From Chondromyces crocatus (GTDB taxonomy: Bacteria; Myxococcota_A; Polyangia; Polyangiales; Polyangiaceae), in the NCBI RefSeq assembly GCF_001189295.1, contig NZ_CP012159.1, forward strand, positions 6,650,525 through 6,714,524: a stretch of DNA of 64,000 nt. Reading direction: 5' to 3'. The notes below the pieces were generated by a model that did no database searches, was not told the DNA's origin, and saw nothing but the letters and a program-made list of their open reading frames with translations. Made by a program: the position numbers and the translations under genes. Below, piece by piece: positions 25,827-34,502 of this stretch. Each line of letters opens with the position of its first letter. Position 1 is the first letter of the stretch.

Positions 25827-27521
25827 TCAGGGGGAGGCGTCGAGAATGACCGCTTCCCAGGGGCGAAGTTCGATGTCGCGGGAGGCGAGGAGCTGAGGTT
25901 CGTCGCCGGTGCCGTGGGTGGTGAAGAGGGGGCGACGAGGGCCGTCGAGGTACACGCGGTGGGGTCGGTCGCTGGTGTTGAGCCAGATGTCGAGCGTGTC
26001 GGTGCCGTGCTGCCTTCGGTAGCCGAGGAGGGCGTCTTCGTGCGGGCGCGCGTCGAGAAGCGTGAGGGTGCCGAGGGAGAGGGCGGGGCGCGCGCGGCGG
26101 AGGCGTAGGAGGCGGCGGTAGTGCCAGAGGAGCGAGGTGGGATCGGCGTCCAGGGTGGCGACGTTGACGCGCGGGTGATCGGGGTGAAGGGGGCGCCAGG
26201 GGGTGACGTGGAGCGGGCTGAAGCCGGCGCCAGGGGCGGCGGTCCAGGGCATGGGGGCGCGGCTGACGTCGCGGTTCAAGGTGATGCCGGCGCGGGTGAG
26301 GAGGCGGGCGGCGGTTTCAGGGGCCCAGCGGTAGCGGGCGGCGAGAGGATCGAGGGCTTCGGCGAGGGGGATGTGGGGGCCGCGGAGGCCGAGTTCTTCG
26401 CCGTAGTAGATGAACGGGAGGGCGCGGGCGGTGAGCTGGAGGGTGGCGAGGAGGCGCATCCGTCGTTCGTCGCCATCGAGGCGGTCCAGGATGCGGATCT
26501 GGTCGTGGTTGCCGAGGACCCACGTGGGGAGGTGCGGCGCGGGGAAGTCGCGCTCGAGCTCCTGGAGAAGGTGGCGAAGGGCGGGCGCGGCGGCGCGGGT
26601 GCGCAGGGTCTTGAACAGGAAGACGGCGTGGAGGCCGGGGGCGTTCGAGGGGCCGAGGTAGCTGCGGAGGCGCGCGGGAGAGCCGAAGACTTCGCCGACG
26701 AGGAAGCGGTCGCCCGGGAAGCGGTCGCAGACGGCGCGGAGGTCCCGGGCGAAGGTGAGGGTCTCGGGGAGGTCGGAGGTGTGGAGGCGGCGCTGGAAGA
26801 AGCCGTCGGGGGTGCGCTCGGAGGGGAGCGGGCGGAAGGAGAAGGGGTTGTCGCGGAACGCTTCGTCTTTGTAGAGGGCGTTGAAGATGTCGAGGCGGAA
26901 GCCGTCGGCGCCGCGGTCGAGCCAGCGGGCGGCGACGTCGAGCATGGCGGCGCGGACGTCGGGGTTCCGGTAGTTGAGGTCGGGCTGGAACGGGAGGAAG
27001 GAGGCCCAGTACCAGGTGTCGGTGGTGGGGTCGTGCTGCCAGCCGGAGCCGCCGGTCATGGCCTTCCAGTTGTTCGGAGGGGTGCCTCGCGGGGGAGGTC
27101 CGGGGCGCTTGCCAGGGCGCCAGAGGTAGTGGTCGCGGTGGGGGCCGCTGGGGTCGCGGGAGGCGCGGAACCAGGGGTGCTCGTCGGAGGTGTGGTTCAA
27201 GACGAGGTCGAGGACGACCTTGAGGCCACGGGCGTGGGCTTCGCGGAAGAGGCGGAGGGCGTCGTCGAGGGTGCCGTACTCGGGAGCGATGGCGTCGTAG
27301 TCGGCGATGTCGTAGCCGAAGTCGCGCTGGGGGCTGGTGAAGAAGGGGGAGATCCAGAGGGCGTCGACGCCGAGGTCGGCGAGGTAGTCGAGCTTGTCGA
27401 TGAGGCCGGGGAGGTCGCCGATGCCGTCGCCGTTCGCGTCGGCGAAGGAGCGCGGGTAGACGTGGTAGACGGTCGCGCGCCGCCACCAGGGCGCGGTGTC
27501 GGGGGCAAGGGCGTCGACCAT
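25827..27521 (-). CDS. GH13 alpha-glucosidase family enzyme
   Basis: A 564-residue glycoside hydrolase of family 13. It contains the classic conserved regions: VVLDLVLNHTSDEHPW (region I), GFRLDIFNALY with the nucleophile Asp (region II), FLVGEVFG with the acid/base Glu (region III) and VLGNHDQIRI with the third catalytic Asp (region IV). The early YPRSFADANGDGIGDL segment is typical of the oligo-1,6-glucosidase, alpha-glucosidase and trehalose-hydrolase subgroups. It lacks a signal peptide, so it should act on cytoplasmic oligosaccharides. I chose the ATG at 27521 (MVDALAPDTAPWW); the upstream frame is Pro/His-rich and not conserved. It is divergent from the MFS transporter gene, which could import its substrate. 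Confidence 0.88.
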   Translation of the reverse strand: MVDALAPDTAPWWRRATVYHVYPRSFADANGDGIGDLPGLIDKLDYLADLGVDALWISPFFTSPQRDFGYDIADYDAIAPEYGTLDDALRLFREAHARGLKVVLDLVLNHTSDEHPWFRASRDPSGPHRDHYLWRPGKRPGPPPRGTPPNNWKAMTGGSGWQHDPTTDTWYWASFLPFQPDLNYRNPDVRAAMLDVAARWLDRGADGFRLDIFNALYKDEAFRDNPFSFRPLPSERTPDGFFQRRLHTSDLPETLTFARDLRAVCDRFPGDRFLVGEVFGSPARLRSYLGPSNAPGLHAVFLFKTLRTRAAAPALRHLLQELERDFPAPHLPTWVLGNHDQIRILDRLDGDERRMRLLATLQLTARALPFIYYGEELGLRGPHIPLAEALDPLAARYRWAPETAARLLTRAGITLNRDVSRAPMPWTAAPGAGFSPLHVTPWRPLHPDHPRVNVATLDADPTSLLWHYRRLLRLRRARPALSLGTLTLLDARPHEDALLGYRRQHGTDTLDIWLNTSDRPHRVYLDGPRRPLFTTHGTGDEPQLLASRDIELRPWEAVILDASP

Positions 27522-27633
27522 GGGGGGAGGATGGTGAGGGCGCGGGTGGGGCGTCAAGCGGTGGGCGGGCGTGTGGTGATCTGGGTCGGGGAGCGTGGCG
27601 GGACCGTCGTCTCTGGGCGTAGCCTGCGTGGTC

Positions 27634-28971
27634 ATGGTCCACGGGGCGTCGGCGCCGGGTCGCGAGGAGCGCGCGATCACGGCGCGGGATCGGGTGGTGC
27701 TGGGTCTGCTGGCGGTGGTGACGGCGCTGCTGTTCGCGGATCAGAACCTGATGGCGCCGAACCTGACGCAGATCGCGGCGGAGTTCGGGTTCGATGCGGT
27801 GGAGCGCGACACGAAGCTGGGGAGCGCGATCGCGGCGGCGTTCTTCCTGGTCGGCGGGCTGATGTCGGTGGGCGCGGGCTACCTGACGGATCGGTTTCCG
27901 CGGAAGTGGCTGTTCGTGGGTGTGGTGGTGGTGGGCGAGATCCCGTGTCTGTGGACGGGGTTCGTGCGGAGCTACGAGGAGCTGTTCGTCGCCCGGATGC
28001 TGACGGGGATCGGGCTCGGGGCGGCGATGCCGCTCCTGTACTCGCTGCTGGGCGACTACTTCTCGGCGAGGGTGCGCGCTTCGGCGTCGGCGGTGACGAC
28101 GTTCGCGATGGGGATCGGGATCGCGGGGGGGCAGGTCCTGGCCGGGGCAGTGGGTCCGGAGCACGGGTGGCGGCTGCCGTTCGTGCTGGTGGCTGCGCCG
28201 AACTTCGTGCTGGCCGGGGTGGTGGCGCTGGTGATGCGGGAGCCGCAGCGGGGTGGGGCCGAGGCAGTGCAGGTGGTGAGCGGGGGGCAGAACGAGCGGG
28301 TGGCGCTGGCGGACTGGAAGGCGCTGCTCCGGGTGCGGACGAACGCACTGCTGTTCCTGCAAGGGCTGCCCGGGTGCGTGCCGTGGGGGATGCTGTTCAC
28401 GTTCTGGAACGACTACTTCGCGCAGGACAAGGGGCTGGGGGTGGGGCCAGCGACGCTGCTGGTGATGGTGGTGGGCGGGGCGGTGATCGGGGGGAGCTTG
28501 CTCGGGGGGCTGCTGGGGAACCACGTGTACCGGCGGCGGCCGAACGCGCTGCCGGTGCTGTGCGGGGTGGCGGCGATCGTGGGGGTGCTGCCCGCGCTGG
28601 CGCTGATCAACACCCCGGCGCACACGGGGGATGGGGCGCCAGGGATGGGGGCGCTGATGGGGCTGGGCGCGGTGATGGGGCTGGTGATCAGCATCCCGAG
28701 CGCGAACATCCGGGCGATGCTGGTGAACGTGAACCCGCCCGCGGCGCGGGGGTCGGTGTTCGGGCTGTTCAACCTCGCCGATGATCTGGGCAAGGGGCTG
28801 GGGCCGTTCCTGATCGGGCCGCTGGTGGCCGTGCTGGGACGCACGGGGGCGTTCAATGTGGCGGCGAGTCTGTGGGTGCTGTGCGGGCTCGCGCTGCTGG
28901 CGGCAGGAAGGACGTTCGCGGGGGATCAGGAGGCGATGGAGGCGGGGCTGCGCGCGCGGCAGGGGGGATGA
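27634..28971 (+). CDS. MFS transporter, spinster-like
   Basis: A 445-residue membrane protein with about twelve predicted membrane segments. The first starts near LGLLAVVTALLFADQNLMAP, and the loop between helices 2 and 3 carries the MFS signature GYLTDRFPRKWLF. The pattern resembles spinster-type MFS carriers of sphingolipids or organic solutes and also sugar-phosphate carriers. The substrate cannot be read from the sequence. The ATG at 27634 is preferred over an in-frame GTG at 27595. The gene is divergent from the GH13 enzyme with 112 bases between their starts, so shared regulation is possible. Confidence 0.82.
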   Translation: MVHGASAPGREERAITARDRVVLGLLAVVTALLFADQNLMAPNLTQIAAEFGFDAVERDTKLGSAIAAAFFLVGGLMSVGAGYLTDRFPRKWLFVGVVVVGEIPCLWTGFVRSYEELFVARMLTGIGLGAAMPLLYSLLGDYFSARVRASASAVTTFAMGIGIAGGQVLAGAVGPEHGWRLPFVLVAAPNFVLAGVVALVMREPQRGGAEAVQVVSGGQNERVALADWKALLRVRTNALLFLQGLPGCVPWGMLFTFWNDYFAQDKGLGVGPATLLVMVVGGAVIGGSLLGGLLGNHVYRRRPNALPVLCGVAAIVGVLPALALINTPAHTGDGAPGMGALMGLGAVMGLVISIPSANIRAMLVNVNPPAARGSVFGLFNLADDLGKGLGPFLIGPLVAVLGRTGAFNVAASLWVLCGLALLAAGRTFAGDQEAMEAGLRARQGG

Positions 28972-29010
28972 GGCGCGCGCGACGGTGAGGAGGGAGAGAG
29001 GGGGCGCGCT

Positions 29011-29823
29011 TCAGGCGTCGTCCTGGGTCTCCTTGATCTTCACCGTGGTCTTGGGCGGGTCGACGATGAAGGTGACGAGGCGCTCCTTGGCCTCGAACTC
29101 CTGCCGGTAGATGACGGCGGAGTGCTTGTGCTTGAAGGGGCCGATGCGGACGCGGTGCCAGAGGCCACGGCCCTTCACGTAGGCAGGCTCGACGTAGGCG
29201 TGGTGGCCACGGCGGCGGAGGGCGGCGGCGAACTTCTCGGCGTCGGCGGGCTCCTTGAAGGAGCTGACCTGGAGCTGGAAGTTGCCAGGGCTGCCGATGG
29301 CGACCTCCTGGCCGCCTTCGCGAGAGACGTGGCGCGCCATCTCGGTGAGCGCGTCCTTGCCCTGGGCGATGGGCTCGAGCATCACCTGCGCGGGCAGCTC
29401 GACGACGGGGAGCTTGTCGGCGGCCGGCGGAGGCGCGGTGGGAGCGCCCGAAGCCAGGGGGAACGGGAGCGCGGGATCGGCCTTGGGGCGCTCGCGCACG
29501 GCTTCGAGGGCGGTGGTCGGGCGGTCCGAGTCGGAGAGGAGCTCGGGGAAGGTGACCTGGTGGCCGATGGAGGGCTTGCGGTCGATCTTGACGCCGGCCG
29601 GGTGGGTGCGCGCGACCAGATCGCCGAGGGGATCGGCGGGGGTGGGGCGCTCGCGGGCAGGGACGCGCAGGAGCGCGACGGCCGCGAAGACGATGCACGC
29701 GCCGCCCAGGGAGGCGAGCACGAGGGCGCCGGCGCGCGAGGGGCGGCGGTCGGCCTCGGTCTCCTGGATCTGGTCGAGGTTCCGGATGGCGCCAGGGTCC
29801 ACGATGTCTGCTCGGTGGCTCAT
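29011..29823 (-). CDS. SPOR-domain membrane protein
   Basis: A 270-residue inner-membrane protein. It has a cytoplasmic N-terminus of about 30 residues, one membrane span (LVLASLGGACIVFAAVALL, about 33-52), a Pro-rich periplasmic linker and a C-terminal SPOR domain from about residue 180 (NFQLQVSSFKEPADAEKFAA, then HRVRIGPF). SPOR domains bind glycan strands lacking stem peptides and localise proteins to division sites. It overlaps the argS stop by four bases (ATGA) and is translated from the same transcript, a common arrangement in delta-proteobacteria. Confidence 0.88.
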   Translation of the reverse strand: MSHRADIVDPGAIRNLDQIQETEADRRPSRAGALVLASLGGACIVFAAVALLRVPARERPTPADPLGDLVARTHPAGVKIDRKPSIGHQVTFPELLSDSDRPTTALEAVRERPKADPALPFPLASGAPTAPPPAADKLPVVELPAQVMLEPIAQGKDALTEMARHVSREGGQEVAIGSPGNFQLQVSSFKEPADAEKFAAALRRRGHHAYVEPAYVKGRGLWHRVRIGPFKHKHSAVIYRQEFEAKERLVTFIVDPPKTTVKIKETQDDA

Positions 29824-31670
29824 TCGCTCCTCGAGGGGTCGCTCAGGTCGTCGTCGTCATGGGCGGGGGATGCCGCGCCTTCAGGGGCCGGCGCGCCGGC
29901 GTCGGCGGCGCGCTTCTCCATGTGGTCGAGTGCAGTGATGCCCGCGAGGCGGAGGCCCGCGCCGTAGACGGTGCGGATGGCCTCGACCCACGCGAGCCGT
30001 GCCAGGGTCTTGTCGCGATCCCAGTGGGCCTCCCAGCCCGGCTCGGCGGTGATCGCGGCAGAGGGAAGGATGGCGTCGTTCTCGCCCTTGAGCCGGGTCC
30101 AGTAGCTCTGGAAGGCCTGCGAGAGGTCCTGGAGGTAGAACAGGGTGCGGTGGGGCTCGCGCAGGGTGGCCGCCTCGGCGATCACGGCAGGGAAGCGGCC
30201 GAGTCGGGCGAGGATGGCGAGCTCGTCGGGGTGCGTGAGCTTCTCGGCAAGGGTGTCGGTGATGGGCGGGGGCGTGAGGCCGAAGACCTCGCGGGCGCGG
30301 CGCAGGACGGAGCAGAGGCGCGCGTGGCCGTACTGGAGGTAGAAGACCGGGTTGTCGAGGGAGGCCTTCTTGGCGATCTCGAGATCGAGGTCGATGACGT
30401 TGTCGCTGCGGCGCGAGAGGTAGAAATAACGGAGGGCATCGGCGCCCGCGCCACGTCGGCCGGCTGCGTGGTCGATCTCTTCGACGACCTCTTCGACGGT
30501 GATCAGGTTGCCGAGGCGCTTGCCGAGCTTGTACGGCTTGCCGTCGCGCAGCAGGTTCACGAGCTGGTAGAGCAGCACCTCGAAGCGCTCGCTCGGGAGG
30601 CCGAGGGCGCGGAGGGCGCCGCGGACGCGCGCAGTGTAGCCGTGGTGGTCGGCGCCGAGGACGACGAGGAGGCGGTCGTAGCCGCGGGCGATCTTGTCGG
30701 CGTGGTAGGCGATGTCGCTGGCGAAGTAGGTGGTGGCGCCGCCCTGCTTGCGCACGACGCGATCCTTGTCGTCGCCCTCGGCCTCGCTCTTGAAGTAGAG
30801 GGCGCCGTCGCGCTCCTCGAGGTAGCCGTCGCGTTCGAGCTGGGCCAGCGCGGCGCGGACCCGGCCCCAGCGGTGCAAGCTCTCCTCGGAGAACCAGACG
30901 TCGTGGTGGATGCGCAGCTCGGCGAGGGTGCGGCGAATGCCCGGGAGCATGCGAGAACCCGGGACGCCATCGAGGATGCGCGCCGCGGCGACGCGGGCCA
31001 GGGTGGAGGGATCGGGATCGGTGAGCGCGGCAGGGTCGTTGTCGCGGATCCAGGTGGCGAGCTCGCGGACGTAGTCACCGCCGTAGCCACCTTCGGGGTG
31101 AGGGACGCCTTCGAGGGCAGCGCGCACCGAATCCCCGAGCAGCCGGATCTGGTTGCCGAAGTCGTTGATGTAGTACTCGCGGACGACGCGATGGCCTGCC
31201 GCTTCGAGCAAGGCGCCCACGGCGTCACCGAGGATGGCGCCGCGGCCATGGCTGATGAGCAGGGGGCCGGTGGGGTTGGCGCTGACGAACTCGAGGAGGA
31301 TGCGCTCTCCCGTGGCAGCAGGAGCGCGGCCATAGCCGGTGCCCTGGGCCTGCACGTCACGGAGGACGCGGTGGAACACGGCGGCCTGGAGGCGGAAGTT
31401 GAGGAAGCCAGGACCCGCGATGTCGACGGTGCGGAACGCGGGGATGCGGCGCAGGCGCTCGGCGAGGAGGTTCGCGAGGTCGCGGGGAGCGCGGCCAGCG
31501 AGCTTCTGGATCGCGAGGGGAGCATTGGTGGCGAGGTCGCCATGCTCCGCGCGCTTGGGACGCTCGACCGCGAACGCCGCGCCCGTCACGTCCGCTGGAA
31601 GCTCGCCCGAGGTCGCCAGATCGGCGAGCGCGGCGCTCACGAGACCTTTGACCTGTTCCTCGATGCCCAT
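29820..31670 (-). CDS. argS: Arginyl-tRNA synthetase
   Basis: A 616-residue class I synthetase that charges tRNA-Arg with arginine. The N-terminal Add-1 domain is followed by the HIGH-type motif in ANPTGPLLISHGRG, typical of ArgRS. The KMSKS region is represented by YKLGKRLGNLITVEEVV, and the C-terminal DALR anticodon-binding domain covers roughly the last 120 residues (FYLQDLSQAFQSYW). I chose the ATG at 31670, which has GGA eight bases upstream; another in-frame ATG is nine bases earlier. The C-terminal tail after about residue 590 is acidic and low-complexity. It is co-transcribed with the SPOR gene. Confidence 0.95.
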   Translation of the reverse strand: MGIEEQVKGLVSAALADLATSGELPADVTGAAFAVERPKRAEHGDLATNAPLAIQKLAGRAPRDLANLLAERLRRIPAFRTVDIAGPGFLNFRLQAAVFHRVLRDVQAQGTGYGRAPAATGERILLEFVSANPTGPLLISHGRGAILGDAVGALLEAAGHRVVREYYINDFGNQIRLLGDSVRAALEGVPHPEGGYGGDYVRELATWIRDNDPAALTDPDPSTLARVAAARILDGVPGSRMLPGIRRTLAELRIHHDVWFSEESLHRWGRVRAALAQLERDGYLEERDGALYFKSEAEGDDKDRVVRKQGGATTYFASDIAYHADKIARGYDRLLVVLGADHHGYTARVRGALRALGLPSERFEVLLYQLVNLLRDGKPYKLGKRLGNLITVEEVVEEIDHAAGRRGAGADALRYFYLSRRSDNVIDLDLEIAKKASLDNPVFYLQYGHARLCSVLRRAREVFGLTPPPITDTLAEKLTHPDELAILARLGRFPAVIAEAATLREPHRTLFYLQDLSQAFQSYWTRLKGENDAILPSAAITAEPGWEAHWDRDKTLARLAWVEAIRTVYGAGLRLAGITALDHMEKRAADAGAPAPEGAASPAHDDDDLSDPSRSE

Positions 31671-31689
31671 GGGTGACATCCGCTGTAAA

Positions 31690-32161
31690 CCACAAGGTGC
31701 GACATCGCCAAATTTGAGGCCACTGTACGGATGACGATGGCCTCGGGCGGGCGGACCGGAATCCCGGGCCTGGCGTCAGGCGCCGGTACAGGTCGACGGG
31801 AAGATGCGTTGACACCGGCTCGTAGCGTGTGCCGAGGTCCTTGGACGTACGGAGGATCCCGACGGAGATGCGCTCGCGAACGGTGAAGCTGCTGTCGCCA
31901 GGAGGCCTCCCGGCGCTCGAAAGATCGAAGGATCCGCGGCTCTCTTGGCCGCAGCACGCGCTTCGTCCCACGTCGGTGAGATGGCTGTTCGGCAAGCGGA
32001 TCCACCGGGGTGGCGACGAGTAGCACCTTCACACCGAGAAGCCGCGCACCGAGACGTCGCGCGCGCTCGAAGATCTGCTCTCGTGGCATTTCCGCATCGT
32101 GGAGCGACGCGCGCTCCCACTCGATGTTTGCCGGTCCGAGCATGCTTTCGGTGCCTGTCAC
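31690..32161 (-). pseudogene. Possible decayed gene with several frameshifts
   Basis: No single frame is convincing, but protein-like segments continue one another across three frames of the minus strand. They are ARRLGARLLGVKVLLVATP (near 32050), then WDEARAAAKRAADPSIFRAP (near 31960), then ISVGILRTSKDLGTRYEPVS (near 31840), then PPEAIVIRTVASNLAMSHLV (near 31720). Their order is co-linear. This is what an old gene with two or three indels would look like. I do not know the family, and chance frames in GC-rich DNA could mimic it. Confidence 0.3.
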
Positions 32162-32261
32162 GAAGGTCGTGAGGGGCTAGACTGCTCCCGTGCTCGTCGG
32201 TGCCGATCTCGGGATTTGAGCGGTCCACCGGCGAAGTGCCATGGCTTGGAAAGGAGATCCA

Positions 32262-33128
32262 ATGCTGCCTGTTCATACAAGGGTGCTGGGAATGACGGCT
32301 GCTCTCGTCCTGCTCGGGATCGGGGTCGGCTGCGGTGGTGACTCGTCGGAGACGACGGGCAGCGGGGGCAGCGGCGCGGGAAGCCCGACGAGCGGCGGTG
32401 GAAACAGCAGCGGCGACGGGGGATCGCTCTTCCCCTCGGGCCCTGGCGGAGGTGGCCAGGGCGTCGGAGGCAACAACGGCAACTGCAACCCGACGCTCAC
32501 CGGCATCGTGCGCGACTTCAAAGCGTACAACGGTGGCAACGGTCACCCGGACTTCGAGACGTTCGGTGGTCAGGGGTTGAGAGGTATCGTTCGCGAGGAT
32601 CTCGGCGAAGACCACAAGCCGGTGTACGCGCACGGCGGAGGCACGGCGCACACGACCGGGCCCAACGAGTTCAACCAGTGGTACCGCGACGTGGCCGAGG
32701 TGAACCACCGCATCGAATTCGAGGTGCAGGGCACGGTCGACAACAACGGCCTGTTCACGTACGCCAACAGCGCGTTCTTCCCGATCGACAACCAGGGCTG
32801 GGGCAACGAGGGGAACGCGCACAACTTCCACTTCACCTTCGAACTTCACATGACGTTCAAGTTCCAGGGCGGTGAGGTGTTCAGCTTCAGTGGCGACGAC
32901 GATCTGTGGGTCTTCGTGAACAACAAGCTCGCCATCGATCTCGGCGGTCTGCACAGCGAGCTGAGCGAGACGCTGACCCTCGACGACGCCAAGGCAGCGG
33001 AGCTGGGGCTCGTGCCGGGTCAGGAGTATCCGCTCGACTTCTTCCACGCAGAGCGGCACACGACGGAGTCGAACTTCAAGGTGCAGTCGACGCTCGACTT
33101 CACCAACTGCAACCCGATCATCTTCTGA
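32262..33128 (+). CDS. Fibro-slime domain lipoprotein
   Basis: A 288-residue exported lipoprotein. The signal MLPVHTRVLGMTAALVLLGI leads to the lipobox VGC, then a Gly/Ser-rich linker and a fibro-slime/PA14-like domain from about residue 80 (LTGIVRDFKAYN, FSFSGDDDLWVFVNNKLAIDLGGLH, YPLDFFHAERHTTESNF). The acidic DDD motif and LGG loop are the family hallmark, known from Fibrobacter surface proteins and Dictyostelium. The start is fixed by AAGGAGA six bases before the ATG. It probably acts at the cell surface in adhesion or carbohydrate binding, by family analogy. Confidence 0.85.
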   Translation: MLPVHTRVLGMTAALVLLGIGVGCGGDSSETTGSGGSGAGSPTSGGGNSSGDGGSLFPSGPGGGGQGVGGNNGNCNPTLTGIVRDFKAYNGGNGHPDFETFGGQGLRGIVREDLGEDHKPVYAHGGGTAHTTGPNEFNQWYRDVAEVNHRIEFEVQGTVDNNGLFTYANSAFFPIDNQGWGNEGNAHNFHFTFELHMTFKFQGGEVFSFSGDDDLWVFVNNKLAIDLGGLHSELSETLTLDDAKAAELGLVPGQEYPLDFFHAERHTTESNFKVQSTLDFTNCNPIIF

Positions 33129-33142
33129 GGCCGAGGGTCTGG

Positions 33143-33172
33143 GGGGGCGCCTCTCTTCCTGGATACGCCCCC
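33143..33172. terminator. Putative bidirectional terminator hairpin
   Basis: GGGGGCG (33143-33149) pairs with CGCCCCC (33166-33172) across a 16-base loop, in the gap between the convergent fibro-slime and coaE genes. There is no T-tract, so factor-independent termination is uncertain. Confidence 0.35.
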
Positions 33173-33192
33173 GCTCCAGCCCCCATCCCCGC

Positions 33193-33810
33193 TCAGTCCT
33201 GGGCTCGGGCGCGCTCTCTGATCTGCGCGAGGACCAGGTCGATCTGGCGCTCGGTGTCCTCGCGGGTGCCGCTGTTGTCGATCACGAAGTCGGCCGCCGC
33301 CACCTTGTCGGCGAGGGGAAGCTGGGCGGCGATCCTGGCGCGCGCCTGGGCCTCGGTCGCGCCGTCGCGGGCCATGGCCCGCACCACCTGGACCTCCTCG
33401 GGGACGGCCACCACGACGAGGGGCCTGAACATGTCGGCGAGCCCGTTCTCGACGAGCAGCGGTGCCTCGTAGCAGGCGACCAGCTCGCCGCGCTCCCGGA
33501 GCGCGAGGGCTCGGCTCATACCGAGGGCGCCGATGCGGGGGTGCAGGATGCCGTTGAGGCGGCGGCGCTCGTCGTCGTCGTTGAACACGATCTCGGCGAG
33601 GCGCGCGCGGTCGAGGGTCCCGTCCGGGCGCAGGACATCGTCACCGAAGGCGCGGACGACCTCGGCGAGGCCTTCGCTGCCAGGGAGGACGACCTCGCGG
33701 GCGAGGACGTCGGCGTCGATCACCGGGACGCCCTGGGCTTCGAGGCGTCGGGCGACGGTGCTCTTGCCCGAAGAGAGGCCCCCCGTGAGGCCGAACAGGA
33801 TGAAGCCCAC
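33193..33810 (-). CDS. coaE: Dephospho-CoA kinase
   Basis: A 205-residue P-loop kinase that catalyses the last step of coenzyme A synthesis, phosphorylating the 3'-hydroxyl of dephospho-CoA. The Walker A loop is GLTGGLSSGKST, followed by the family stretch VPVIDADVLAREVV and the downstream HPRIGALG segment. Length is normal. The start is a GTG lying directly after the stop of the NUDIX gene, so the two are translationally coupled. No other CoA genes are nearby. Confidence 0.94.
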   Translation of the reverse strand: MGFILFGLTGGLSSGKSTVARRLEAQGVPVIDADVLAREVVLPGSEGLAEVVRAFGDDVLRPDGTLDRARLAEIVFNDDDERRRLNGILHPRIGALGMSRALALRERGELVACYEAPLLVENGLADMFRPLVVVAVPEEVQVVRAMARDGATEAQARARIAAQLPLADKVAAADFVIDNSGTREDTERQIDLVLAQIRERARAQD

Positions 33811-34419
33811 CTACCCTGAGCCTCCGCCGAGGGCCTGGATGAGGTCGCGCATGCGGGCGAGGTCGGAGTCGGTGAAGCGTTCGTCGAGGAGGTCCGAGGC
33901 CAGCACATCGACGTCCCGCGCGAGGTGAGCGAGCGCTCTCTGAAGGATGTCGTCGTGGTCGAAGGCCAGGGGCCCCGTCCGCTCGGTGCCCGATTCGAGG
34001 CGGTAACCCAGGTCGGCCGAAGGTTCGAGACGCCACCAGCGGGCTTCGTGCGCATCATCACCCGCCTGGGCCTCCCCGAGGCGGCGGGGCGGGACGAGGG
34101 CGAGGTGCGCGACGGAGACCACCCACCCCCGCGGGTCCCGGCCCGGCTCGGAGAAGGTGTAGACCTGCTCGAGGTGGACGCCGCGCAAGCCAGTCTCTTC
34201 TTCCAGCTCCCGCGCGGCCGCTTGTTCGACCGACTCACCCGGGTCGCAGAAGCCACCCGGGAGCGCCCAGCGGCCTTCGTACGGGTCTTTGCCTCGTCGG
34301 ATGAGCAGTACTTGCAAGCCGGGTTGGGGACCACTTGCACTCACATCCGGAGCAATCACGACTACATCCGCGGTCAGCGAGGGCTTGGGGTACGACCTGC
34401 TTTCAGCGTGTGCGCTCAT
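33811..34419 (-). CDS. NUDIX hydrolase
   Basis: A 202-residue protein with an intact NUDIX box, GGFCDPGESVEQAAARELEE followed by ETG, which binds the catalytic metal. The nearby RWALPGGF segment and the N-terminal TADVVVIA strand resemble ADP-ribose pyrophosphatases or NadM/NrtR-type NUDIX proteins. No winged-helix domain follows, so it is an enzyme and not an NrtR repressor. The substrate is not deducible. It forms a two-gene unit with coaE and is divergent from the GGDEF-EAL gene with about 80 bases between the starts. Confidence 0.85.
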   Translation of the reverse strand: MSAHAESRSYPKPSLTADVVVIAPDVSASGPQPGLQVLLIRRGKDPYEGRWALPGGFCDPGESVEQAAARELEEETGLRGVHLEQVYTFSEPGRDPRGWVVSVAHLALVPPRRLGEAQAGDDAHEARWWRLEPSADLGYRLESGTERTGPLAFDHDDILQRALAHLARDVDVLASDLLDERFTDSDLARMRDLIQALGGGSG

Positions 34420-34502
34420 GCGTAATCAGCCTACCTCACGGACATCACAACTTCCGAGCACTTAAGTATGGTTCTCAGATCAAATACGCCTACGATGGAC
34501 CT

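Noticed and set aside
26121-28784. Long plus-strand frame across the GH13 and MFS genes
   Set aside because: It overlaps two well-supported genes, one of them in another frame on the same strand, and reads as Gly/Ala/Val/Glu-rich shadow.
29859-31676. Plus-strand frame opposite argS
   Set aside because: ArgS is unmistakable on the minus strand; the opposite frame shows no domain.
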